A DNA stretch of 64,000 nucleotides from Antedon mediterranea (lineage: Eukaryota; Echinodermata; Crinoidea; Comatulida; Antedonidae): the NCBI RefSeq assembly GCF_964355755.1, contig NC_092678.1, positions 24,842,365-24,906,364 of the forward strand, given 5' to 3'. The position numbers and the translations under genes are program-made. Of this stretch, positions 27,701 to 36,400 are shown in pieces. How positions within the stretch are numbered: the first letter of the stretch is position 1; each line of letters starts with the position of its first letter. The notes beneath the pieces are model-generated. The model was not told the origin of the DNA. It saw nothing but the letters and a program-made list of their open reading frames with translations, and searched no databases.

Positions 27701-28844
27701 AAATAATTGTAATCGTTAATTATTAGAACAAGATCAGTATTAATCTAACAGTGAAGTACTTTTGATTAACAACAAACAAAATCTTTAAAATATATTTAGG
27801 AACCATGGCGGTACGGTAACTTTTATATTTTCTAGACCCCCAACAAAGTATGATCGCGACGAACCACGCACTTCATAGCGTGACAAGAAAGCGCTAGGCC
27901 CCCTAAACATTCCATCGCGTGGTGAATTTCCGCATCTGCCATTGTCGCTATGGCTTGACGTAGTTCAAGTCGGACTTGCGCGAAGAAAATAATGTAATTT
28001 GTATACAGTTGTAAATAAAGAGGATTTTTATTATTATAACATATACCAATGTATATTTAATTAAGCTAATATAAAAATAGATATTTCATTCTTCAATTTC
28101 TGGCCAATATAACAACTCAATGACTGTTACGTTTTTCATAAACATCGTTTAAAAACCATTTAGTCGACCATTTAGCCTGCCCCTTCCAGGACTAAAAAAA
28201 TCGATCAAAATCCGTCTCGATTTAGTCGAGGTTGGCCTGAATTAGTCGCGATTTAGTTGAAGTTCGGTTTATGAATTAAAATGACGTCATTTTTTTAGTT
28301 TTAGCTCGAACTACGACTAAAGTCCGGTTTAAGAATACGGGCGTATGACCATTTGAGGCTTTGAGAGTGGAGCTGAAAGCTGAGTTACAACCCTGGCATT
28401 AGGTACCTGGGGACATCCATATAAGCTTAAGTTCAAACGTTTATGTCTTAATCTTAAGGAGGGACACATTTTCCAGGAGAGTTATTCTGTTAAGTGTTAA
28501 AACTGTTATGGAATGCCCTGTCTGTGGATGTTTTTTCATGTTCTACTATCAACTCATTTAAGCAAAGCTTAGTGAAGTTTTCGCTATATATTGAGAGTGA
28601 CTTTATTTCTATAAGGGGCTTAGCCTCAGTCCCGTAGAAAGGGTATGGGAAACAAGTAAGGATTGAACCCTGGACCTTGGGATTGGCAGGCAATACCTTC
28701 ATCAGAGTTATCCATTGGTACAAATAGATATTGTACTGAATTATCATTCTCTCTAGTTCCAGGTAGATGGTCACATGTCAAATCCAATGGTACAACCGTT
28801 TCAGCTGATGTGGTTAGTGATTCTTTTTCCATGCATCTCTCCAT
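3725..28844 (-). CDS. DMTF1: DMTF1-like Myb-domain transcription factor (3' end missing)
   Basis: Twelve coding exons, read right to left: 28697-28844, 27206-27328, 26349-26419, 26149-26236, 24444-24520, 23790-23947, 23325-23357 (33 nt), 22837-22946, 22305-22533, 21749-21900, 17281-17454 and 3725-3963. All have GT-AG borders and phases agree, giving 534 codons without a stop. Residues about 145-390 are a run of Myb/SANT repeats, with signature stretches [52 protein letters not shown] and RSPQWLRAKWW. These match the DNA-binding core of vertebrate DMTF1 (DMP1), a cyclin-D-binding nuclear activator acting on the ARF-p53 axis in mammals. A downstream segment (LQLPIQMTNQ) also fits DMTF1. The start is the first ATG after the exon-2 acceptor. 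The last exon carries a Ser/Thr-rich part with repeated SDHMITST-like units. About 200 C-terminal residues expected from the human protein (about 760 aa) are absent, presumably past the left edge. Introns hold most of the region's satellites, including one of 13.3 kb. Confidence 0.93.
4150..7320 (-). mobile_element. Non-LTR retrotransposon (CR1/Jockey-like)
   Basis: This is the element carrying the broken endonuclease-RT ORF. The 3' UTR runs left of 4338 for roughly 190 bp, to about 4150, with no clear poly-A or short repeat tail. The 5' edge is uncertain: 7306-8050 is gene-free and could be the element's 5' UTR. No flanking duplication could be assigned. Confidence 0.75.
4338..7305 (-). pseudogene. 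LINE endonuclease-reverse transcriptase ORF, split by one frameshift
   Basis: Two abutting minus-strand reading frames form one non-LTR retrotransposon protein. The upstream part (7305-5602, 567 aa) has an apurinic-type endonuclease domain (motifs NCRSVVNKFD, FSETWL, RGGGVAFYV, GDYNINLL, ITDISDHFPI) and the start of the reverse transcriptase (SPGHDGISAQLIK, NNYRPISILP). The downstream part (5594-4338, 418 aa) continues the polymerase with YGFRQHHST, LDLSKAFDTIDH, GVPQGSILGPLLFLIFIND and the catalytic MYADDT. They are separated only by a nine-A run at 5615-5623; eight would keep one frame through LPFF-S-KIFERI. The domain order and motifs suggest the CR1/Jockey assemblage. No separate nucleic-acid-binding ORF1 was found. 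It lies in the 13-kb DMTF1 intron, in the same orientation as that gene. Confidence 0.92.
8362..9246. mobile_element. Foldback-like element: inverted arms of a 21-bp repeat
   Basis: The left arm (8362-8659) and right arm (8844-9246) are reverse complements. Each contains an outer unique part (GGAACGCCTCCTCTGCCTTC), a run of a 21-bp unit containing CATGCAGTACACACCAA (about 8 copies left, about 13 right) and an inner unique part ending near TATTAGACGGCTGTAAAACT. The spacer 8660-8843 is unrelated. Long inverted repeats made of internal tandem repeats are the architecture of foldback (FB/Galileo-like) DNA transposons. No transposase is present and no clear target-site duplication was found. Six-frame openness of the repeats is a consequence of the 21-bp period, not coding. 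Confidence 0.75.
9912..10136. repeat. ~70-bp tandem repeat, three copies
   Basis: GGAGCAGAAA recurs at 9912, 9981, 10052 and 10130. The intervening unit contains GGACATTGCATTTTGGGTAC and GTCAACCACCCACTGATTT. The third unit is slightly longer. Confidence 0.85.
11181..11337. mobile_element. MITE family A, copy 2 (complete)
   Basis: A 157-bp element with terminal inverted repeats AAGCTCTGTCTACACTATC and its complement, flanked by TA on both sides. It has no coding capacity. TA target sites suggest mobilisation by a Tc1/mariner-type transposase, although a 3-bp TWA target cannot be excluded for some copies. Confidence 0.85.
12601..12640 (+). repeat. Four perfect 10-bp repeats with G5 runs (G-quadruplex motif)
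   Basis: Four exact copies of AGCGGGGGTA give four G5 tracts separated by 5-nt loops on the plus strand, which is the template strand for DMTF1 transcription. This satisfies the usual G-quadruplex sequence rule. Confidence 0.85.
12838..13989. repeat. 68-bp minisatellite, ~17 copies
   Basis: The unit contains GAGGGTTATTAGGTGGTAA, GGGTAGTAACCATCATC and GAAGAAGATAAATACTAGT. Copies are nearly identical. The main variants alternate GGGTGGGT/GGCTGGGT and TTGAGGG/TTCAGGG. It lies in the large DMTF1 intron. High uniformity implies recent expansion. Confidence 0.95.
14903..15028. mobile_element. MITE with AGGCCAATTTACACAGAC ends and TTA target duplication
   Basis: A 126-bp element with near-perfect terminal inverted repeats, flanked on each side by TTA, which is typical of PIF/Harbinger insertions (TWA). 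A degenerate relative with one similar end lies at about 15126-15232. Confidence 0.75.
15557..15722. mobile_element. MITE family A, copy 3
   Basis: Flanked by TA (15555-15556 and 15723-15724). The core has two copies of a CCCAAATAT-type segment and a poly-T stretch. The terminal repeats are slightly diverged from copy 2. Confidence 0.8.
17196..17265. mobile_element. MITE family A, copy 4 (internally deleted)
   Basis: An intact left end (AAGCTCTGTCTACACTATC, then AACTAGTTTGACAAG) joins directly to a decayed right end (TTTTTGTCACGAAGATTGATA). It ends about 10 nt from the splice donor of the DMTF1 exon 17281-17454. Confidence 0.7.
17677..21650. repeat. 65-bp minisatellite, ~55 copies, interrupted by a MITE
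   Basis: The unit contains CATAATGCTGCAAACTCAAT, CACTTGAAGATAAGGCGGCG and GGAACAGGCCACCCTAACA. Variable positions (ACTCAA/ACACAA, GGCGTT/GGCATT, GATAGG deletions) recur in blocks, showing duplication of multi-unit segments. The main array ends at about 21237, where a MITE is inserted; a residual unit resumes at 21638. It fills nearly all of the DMTF1 intron between exons 17281-17454 and 21749-21900. Confidence 0.96.
21238..21637. mobile_element. 400-bp palindromic MITE (PIF/Harbinger-type, TAA duplication)
   Basis: The ends are AGGCCCATTTACACTAGGAC and its complement, flanked by TAA at 21235-21237 and 21638-21640. The interior is also largely palindromic around CAATCAAATGACGTCATGA. It split a unit of the 65-bp minisatellite, so it is younger than that part of the array. 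Confidence 0.85.
22566..22729. mobile_element. MITE family A, copy 5
   Basis: Complete element with both terminal repeats, about 30 nt intronic of the acceptor of the DMTF1 exon 22305-22533. The left end is diverged (AAGCTATGTCTACATTATC). Confidence 0.8.
24654..25700 (+). repeat. 186-bp tandem array derived from a SINE body, ~5.6 copies
   Basis: Units start at 24654, 24840, 25026, 25212, 25401 and 25587, a 186-bp period with one 189-bp unit. Each contains GGTCCAGTGTACACATCTGC, GTGCACTTTAAA, GTAGGGGGTTACCCCGGTGT and ACAGCCACTGATCATAACTG. The same text occurs singly in SINE copies at 50286-50455 and, in part, at 49455-49610 and 62530-62690. The array therefore arose by tandem amplification of a SINE body inside a DMTF1 intron. 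Confidence 0.9.
25753..26012 (+). repeat. 28-bp minisatellite, ~9 copies
   Basis: The unit contains GGGGGACACCTTTGGACTCA followed by ACAGAAAA. It lies 50 bp past the 186-bp array in the same DMTF1 intron. The period is not a multiple of three, so overlapping frames stay open with a repeating 28-codon pattern; I do not consider this coding. Confidence 0.92.
26870..27030 (+). mobile_element. Probable retroposon 3' end with (AAAT)n tail
   Basis: An AT-rich segment ends in AATAAAG followed by about five AAAT units at 27013-27030, resembling a LINE 3' end. The 5' limit and target duplication are not determined. Confidence 0.4.
27418..28344. mobile_element. 927-bp element with long terminal inverted repeats
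   Basis: The ends read ACGCCCGTATTCTTAAACCG, then GACTTTAGTCGTAGTTCGA, and the exact complement occurs at 28295-28344. Inner subterminal text (CGAACTACGACTAAAGTC, GTCGAGCTTTTAGTCGAG) repeats the same motif in both orientations. No transposase is visible; a short open frame on the minus strand around 27800-27950 is unremarkable. It lies in the DMTF1 intron between the first two coding exons. Confidence 0.8.
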
Positions 28845-29663
28845 CTTTTACCTGAAAAGATGATAGTCAATTGGACTGCAATTTTAGTATTGTGAAAATG
28901 AAAAAAATCTCTACCACCAATAATGTTTGACATACAAATCATACGTATTAATTACTTCTGAAGACGCATCAAAGCATATTGATCGAAACATCGATAAACA
29001 TTTCATTTCGGAACTAATATACTGTACGTGGTGTACACCGCAAACTTTATATTATTATTAATTATTATATCAAGTTCAAGTTCAAATTTATTCACATATA
29101 TATCAATATTACTTATTTATTAATATAATTTTACACAAACGATTAAAAGCCAAATTGTTTTCTTTAAAAATAATCTATTCATTGTTATAATTGTCTTTGT
29201 TACATTAGTCTGGCCAGTATGTATCCTAGATAATGCAGCTACTAACTATCTGATTCGGTGCCTAGGCCTACTTATAATAATACACTCACTGTACACGCAC
29301 TGCAATGTCTCTTCCTAGGCCCCTAGACTAGGCCTTTATTATATACATTTTATATTGGCGATAATAATAATGCGCTTTAGAGAACCTAATAATTTCTCCT
29401 AGCTAGGCTAAGTAAGTCAGTGCTGTCTGACAACAGCGCAGACGATACACACTCACATGTTGTGTTTGTTTGTTTATCGTACGGGTTCTTTTTTAGAGAA
29501 CCGGCCCAGGGGCTAGCAATAGTGGCTGTAAAAAGTACCAGGATGTTCGATTCCCAAAATCATAGATGCCTAAAAATACAGCCTCTAAATGAATACATAT
29601 TTCAGATGAAAACACTTATAGTAATAAAACATATTTTGAATAAAATGATACAAAATAACTCAC

Positions 29664-29745
29664 TTTTATCAGTCTAGTTCGTAAGAAAAAATGACTTTGT
29701 TCTTCGCACTGCTGGAAAATGACGGTAAACTAAAGAGGGCGTCAT
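29664..29745 (-). other. DMTF1: Probable 5' UTR exon of the DMTF1-like gene
   Basis: The minus strand has a good donor (AAAA|GTGAGT at 29658-29663) 0.8 kb upstream of the exon with the first ATG, whose acceptor would otherwise have no partner. The exon's 5' limit and promoter are not determined. Its upstream region (29.75-30.37 kb) is the spacer to the CUB gene and holds only a MITE fragment. Confidence 0.45.
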
Positions 29746-30199
29746 TTATTTATATATTTATACATTTATAATTAATTGATTTATTTTTATACAATCTATT
29801 CAAACATCAATTATTCGATCTATAGGTTATAACTAATCGATAATCTGTGTTATATATTAATGAAAGATATAGTGCAATCAAGTAATTAACCGAACTAGCT
29901 GCTATTGGTTTCTTTACAATCACTTCGTTCACTCTGTCCATTATATTATATATTATTATTATATAGGGGGCCTATGTTCTTGTGAGTTTTTAAAATTGGT
30001 ATTGTTTCGTGTTTTAAATATTGCAATTATGAGGTTATTTTAGACAGGCAATGTTATTTTCTCCTTGTGGGAACGAATAAAGATTGTGCTTGATACTTCA
30101 TACTTCTATTATTTGGATCTTTGGTTTATTACATACTATAATATCTATGGTTATAACATAGACGGAAAGATTACATATCTTTTACTAATATTATAGTAC

Positions 30200-30318
30200 T
30201 ACCAAGTCAGTGTGGTTCCACCTGAAAGCAATGCAAGTCGTAAACGCACCGCAAAGGTGATTCTACCAATCACGAGACGATTCGAACTGCATTGCGTTCG
30301 TCCCAGTGGGAACTAAGC
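30200..30318. mobile_element. MITE family B fragment
   Basis: GTTCCACCTGAAAGCAATGC and CCCAGTGGGAACTAAGCTTA resemble the inverted ends of the family at 47396-47616. The interior has the same organisation around a CCAATCAC core. It is diverged and without clear target duplication. Confidence 0.5.
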
Positions 30319-30378
30319 TTAGAGACTTTCGTATAACATTTAAAGCAATCAAGAGAAGCATGTTTTTGTGTAGACATT

Positions 30379-30384
30379 TTTATT
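30379..30384 (-). terminator. Polyadenylation signal of the CUB gene
   Basis: AATAAA on the minus strand, 22 nt past the stop codon at 30406-30408. The short spacing implies a very compact 3' UTR. Confidence 0.65.
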
Positions 30385-30405
30385 TCATTATCTTATAATT
30401 ACAAA

Positions 30406-33400
30406 TTAACAGAAATAACCCCAACATGATTGTTTATTACCAAATCCAAATATACTACTAGGTCTTTTCGTTGTTTGCAACGTCGCTGGTGGTGGTCGGT
30501 TCAATGTAATTCGCCAGGGTGTCGTAACCAGTCGTGGTGTCGTAACCAGTCGTGGTGTCGTAACCCGTCGTGGTGTCGTAACGCGTCGCGGTGTCGTAAC
30601 GCGTCGCGGTGTCGTAACGCGTTGCGGTTTCGTAACTGGAAGTATCTCCACGTTCTCAAATGCTGCATACGTTCCGTAATATCCAGTTCTCGCCAGAATT
30701 TCGTCACTTTTGAATAATAATGTTACTTGGTTGCTGTCAGACTTCCATATGAAAGGCGCGTCGAGAGAGCCACACAGAGGTTCACTACTTCTTCCCGTTA
30801 CGTCATCGAAGATCTAGAATAGAAGATTTGAATCAATATTTTATTCGTTATGACCTTTGCAATTCATTATCATAAATTGTTCAATTGCGGGTGTTATTGT
30901 GTGTATTTGTATATTCAACTTTCAGACGAACTGTCCATGTAGATACTGTAACGGAGCCAACAGGAGACCACTCCTTAGAATTCAAATTCAAATTATTTTT
31001 TTTGGCAACAAAGTAAACATTATACTGGGTTTAAGTTTAAGATCTAAAATTATTGGGATTAAAACAAGGATTATGAATTACGCAGAAAACATAAGTTGCG
31101 TCTTTACATTATCTTGCTTTACTGAACCACCTTGAACCAAGCTGCCTGGTAATTCATTAATACAAATAAATATGTTAACACGCTAAAGAATATAAACTAT
31201 ATACCGCTGTCATGTTCACCTGTGCGTGCTATTGTTATCTAAATTATTTGTATGATTTATTTATTTTTTATTTTTAAATGCGCCTTGAGCACTCTGGAGT
31301 GGTATGTGCGCTATAAAAATCTTATTACTATTATTATTATTATTATTATAAATTATGAGATCGTTCAGGAATACAGTTACGGTTACGTAAATACATACGA
31401 ATCATTATAGAGATTCTTACAGAGACAATAAAAACGCATTATGTAACAATCATCAACAAAATCATAAAGAGAGGACCAAGAAGTATCTGTTGACATAGTG
31501 CCTCTCCATTTAAAATCCAGCAATATAATATTTACCTGTACTGAATCCCATTCACATAGCTTGTAGTTTTCTATATCCATAAAGCGTATTGTAATGACTA
31601 TGTGCGTGTTTTTCTTCGTCTCTATGACCGTTCGGCACAACGCGTTGTTAGGATAATAAAGCGGAAAGTTCGGACTATGTATTATGCCATAGCTTTCCGT
31701 CAATCTTCTGGCTTCCAGGTCGCAGTGAGGAGGCAATGTTGCCGAAACTGAAAGATAATGAAATAAAATATTTAAAAAATACGGACAAAACAGAAACATC
31801 TACAGCAGTCGTAATTGAATTGTGAGCAGCCGAGCAGCGGCAACATGACATTTCGCTTACCAATGGTCGGTGTGTTAGGTGGTGGCGCTATCGATGTATA
31901 CATGGCTTTGAATCCACGATACGTGTTACTGCCATCTGAATGGAAATGAATAACCACGTGATTCGCAGTGATGAATATATATTGTTCGAGTTGTCCACAT
32001 AGTTTGAGATCGTGTGACGTATACGTCAGCTGTAAAAAAACAGATTTATTTTACTCAATGTACGGACAACTTACGCATTTTCCTCCCGGAAACACGCCAA
32101 TAGATAAATATCTATAGAGCGCGCGCCTTCATTTTTTAAAGCTTGTTCCCACTAGGACGCAACGCAAGGACGTAGGCCTACGCGCAAAACACTAGTGATT
32201 TGACCACACAAGCAATGGATTATATTCGAACAATGTCATTGGGTAGAATTTTTATGATGATTATTTTCACACGTACCTGAACAAAGTCTGAACACAAGTT
32301 TAATAGCGATGGTTCCAATTCAAAATCTAAAAATTCGATCCTTAGAACTTTCTGTTCATTTGGGTTCAAACTGATTGTGTAAACGCAGTCTAAATTGTTG
32401 TCGTAGTTTGATGGATAGTCCGGCGTTGAGAACATGCCGACTGGACCTCCCAAAGTTCTTGAACAATTCACTACAATGGAAATAGAAAATTCATTGTACA
32501 ATTTTATGAAACAGCATAATATTTGAATGAAAATAAAGATAGAAAAATAAAAACATTAGGCTAAACTTGAGAAATTAAACATGGAAGCATGGGATAGTTT
32601 AACAGAATCCATTAAATGTTTTGAGGCAATGGCATTATAACGAGGTTTATCATAATTCTTCTTCATTGCATGATGTAATTTACCTTGTGGAGCTTCTATA
32701 AGATGAGTCTTGTATGTGGCTAGAAATCCTGTCTTTGTTACAATGTGATCAGTGTACAATCGGACCACTGCATTGTTTGTTGTCGAGTTCCATTTAATTA
32801 CATTGTGTTTACCGCAGTAACGTTGGCTTGTTCCTTCACCCGTAGGCCTACTTGAAAGCTGCAAAAATATTTGATTGTCATTTTTAATAAAATATGTACA
32901 GAAGTATGTATGAAAAGAGTATGCATATATTAGCTAGCTCGTTTAAAGATGTATTGTCCCTTTGACTAATTCCAACAACATTGGAAAAAAAAGGATTTCG
33001 TATCCTAATCATAGTATCATAATAGTTATTATAATAGTCATTTAACTGAAATACAGACGTTTTTTGTTAAAAAAATAACTTTAACTGCCAGTCAAAGTTT
33101 TTGATCAAAATATATCTCATAATGCACTGCGCTTGTTTGGCTACTCAGTATGCATAATTATAAAACTTCCTCGCGATCAAACACCTTCTCAACCGTGACG
33201 AGTTGTACAATCCTAATTAGCATATGCATACTCGACGTGGTTTTAAATCTTTGTTTACCTTCGCTCACGACGATTTTCCAGACGAAATGTAATCAAACTA
33301 ATTTACCTGTTAATTACGTAAACTTGTTTTTGGCTCGAATTTAAAGTAAATAACTTTAATATTACATTAATATGGCCAATTTAAATTTAGACTATTTTTA

Positions 33401-36400
33401 CCTTCATTTTTTGTGTTTCAAGGGTCAATACATCTTTAAGGCTCTGTCTACACTAGACATATTTTGACAAAAGACAAAAAGACAAAAATGTGCCAAATAT
33501 GGTAGTGATAATTATGCTTAATGGTAGTAATACGACATGTCACATAAAGTTTGATAGTGTAGACAGACTACCTCAACATAGTCGTTGGTGCAATGCGGAC
33601 TCTCTTCCAACTCAAACTTTTGAAATGTCACTTGTATAATGTGATGAGGGTCTACGATAATCGTGTATTCGCAGTCTAGGTTGTTTGGATACTTTGCCGG
33701 GAAGCTCGGTGAATGGAATGTGCCGGATTCATCAACGAGTGTGACGTCACAATCTGGGAAAAGAACCAATACATTATTTGAAATAACGCAGTGCAGCGTT
33801 TCATTCTACTTACTATAATGTTTATCGCAAATAGCGTGCGCGACGCATGGTGGGAAGGATTTGGGACCAAACGTCACGACGCGTACGTACGTTGTTTGTA
33901 CGTACGCGTCGGGACATTTGCTCCTAAACCCTTCCCATCATGCATCGTGCAATCACATTCCTCGCGAAATCAAGCTACTTGCGATAAACCTTATGTAAGG
34001 AGTATGTTATAATCTTATACAAGGAGTAGGCCTATGTCATAATCTTATGCAAGGAATATGTCATAATCTTATGCAAGGAGTATGTCATAATCTTATGCAA
34101 GGCGTATGTTATTATCTGATGCAAGAAGACTTACATGACACTCTGTCTAACGCATGCATCTTGTACGTTGCATTGAATCCGTTGAACGCATGCGTACTGT
34201 CCGTGACAAACGTTATGTTTACTTCGTTACTCTCAGATTCCCAAATCAAATTCTGATGTTGTCCACAAATGATGCTCGTTTTACCGGTCCCGACATCCTC
34301 AACCTTAACATGTAAAAAGAAGTTGTTTTATGGTGTAAGAATGTATGCATGTGCACGGTAGATTGAATTCCGCACAAACGTACATCTGTACGCGCGCGTT
34401 AATCGTGTCGTTAACTGGTTTATTCTAATCCTACCTTGACGTAATCTCTTTCACAAGGCGTTTGTAACTCCACATTAAAGAAAATGAAGTCAATAACTAT
34501 GTTTTCACCAACTTTGCCTTTGATGAAATAGAAGCACAACTGGTTGTTTTCATAAAGAGGCAGTCCTTGTGCAATGTTTGGCGATTGAATGACTCCGTTT
34601 GGTCCAAGGTGAGTTTTATTACAATCTACAAAGAAATGAATAATAATAATGCACAGCTCTCAAAACCTTTATGCCCAATGACTTACGACTGATTGTACGT
34701 TGAAATAAAATACGTTTTTTACATGTAGTGTAAACGTGCCTTTCAATGAATGTGTGCGATGCCGGCCAGGTAACCAGCAGTGACTACAATACGTTTCTTT
34801 TTTCAAACTTACATGTAGTGTAAACGGGCCTCTCTAGGAATGTGTACGATGCTAGATAACCAGTGTGAGCAATGCTGTAATCCGTGTGTAAGCGAAGCAG
34901 TAAAGAGTTCCCTTCAGATGTCCAGGAGAATGGCTCATGTCGACTACAAATACGTTCGGAATGGTCGTATTGAAAGACTGTGGACGTGTCGGTTACCTAA
35001 AATGAGACATGAAACGAATGATGAGCATATTCGTGAATCCAGTTGACGTGAAAAATACTATGTAAGCTAATGTATCGTAATTACATTTAAGAAGTCGTGT
35101 AGACATCCCATTGCCGTGGTCTGTTCAAGCCAAAACGTTGTAAACACAACTTGAATTCGGGAGTTGGATTTAACTTGAATGATCATGTCGCATTCGTCGT
35201 CATTGCGGTAGTTAGCTGGGTAGTTTGTGGTCTCTAACTCGTTGTTGCTACCAGATAACAGCACTTTATTGCATTCTGTAACAAAAAAACATCGTAAACA
35301 TCGTTTTTAAAATGTTATTCCACTCGGACGCCGCAATGCTAGGAGTCGCGCAATGCAACCGGGTTTACCAATCATAAGAATCATGGCGTTTCGTGATTGA
35401 TCAAATTACTTGGGTTGCTCGTATATTCTCGCTTTGCACGCGTGCGTCCCTGTGGGAACCAAGTCTTAAGCTCTGTCTACACTATCAAACTAGTTTGATG
35501 TGATGTGCCCAAATATGGTAGTGATATGACCTGTCCATTTTCTGTCACATAAAGTTGGATAGTGTAGACAACATTTTTGTGACGACAAAATGTGAGTGCC
35601 CATACGGACATGATGACTTTACCGGATGGTGGTGCTTTTAAAACCGATGTATATTCGACTTTGGTAGCGTGCTCATCCCTGAGAATATCAACGATAACCT
35701 CGTTACTGTCCGATATCCAGGACATCAATCCATTAAAGAATTCACAATCTATGTAGCTGCGACGTGTCGTTGAGTCCGTTATCTGTTTAGGAAAACAAAA
35801 GTTAGAATGCCATGGTTTTTTACACAAAGGACTAGTTACATTACTTGCCCAACCGGCGTTCCATAGGAAAACACTATAATACAGCAATGGGCACACTTAC
35901 GGTAATGCCGTCATCGACGCAGTCATGTTTCTCCTCAATGGTATGGAAGTAATTTAACACCAGGCGATAGTTCGGCAAAGTGCGTATAACTAGTTGATAC
36001 GTGTTTGTCCCATCCACAGATATTTCACCACTTTCTTCCTCCAACAAAACTATACAAGAAAATTTAAAAATATAATATACAGTACATAAAAATGTCTGAA
36101 CAGGTTATTAAATAGGCCACAAGTCACGTTAAATAGGCCGACAAGTCACGTTAAATAGGCCGACCAAGTCACGTTAAATAGGCCGACCAAGTCACGTTAA
36201 ATAGGCCGACCAAGTCACGTTAAATAGGCAGACCAAGTCACGTTAAATAGGCAGACCAAGTCACGTTAAATAGGCCGACCAAGTCACGTTACCTCGGATT
36301 CGATCTGATCTTGTAAGCAACTGCCAGTGTGCCAACATACGGGGTATTTTATCCTTACTGGCGAACACGCGTATAATCAATTCGTTGGTATCTGCCGTCC

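Noticed and set aside
27800-27950. Short minus-strand frame beginning MADAEIHHAME inside the 27418-28344 element
   Set aside because: About 35 codons, no homology I recognise, inside a repeat; too weak to call a transposase relic.
30430-30717. Plus-strand frame with CRNxSW repeats opposite the CUB gene tail
   Set aside because: Shadow of the VTTPRR coding repeat on the minus strand.
31383-31535. Extension of the frame past CUB exon 31536-31747
   Set aside because: The frame runs through the splice donor into the intron; the exon ends at 31536 by donor site and phase with the last exon.
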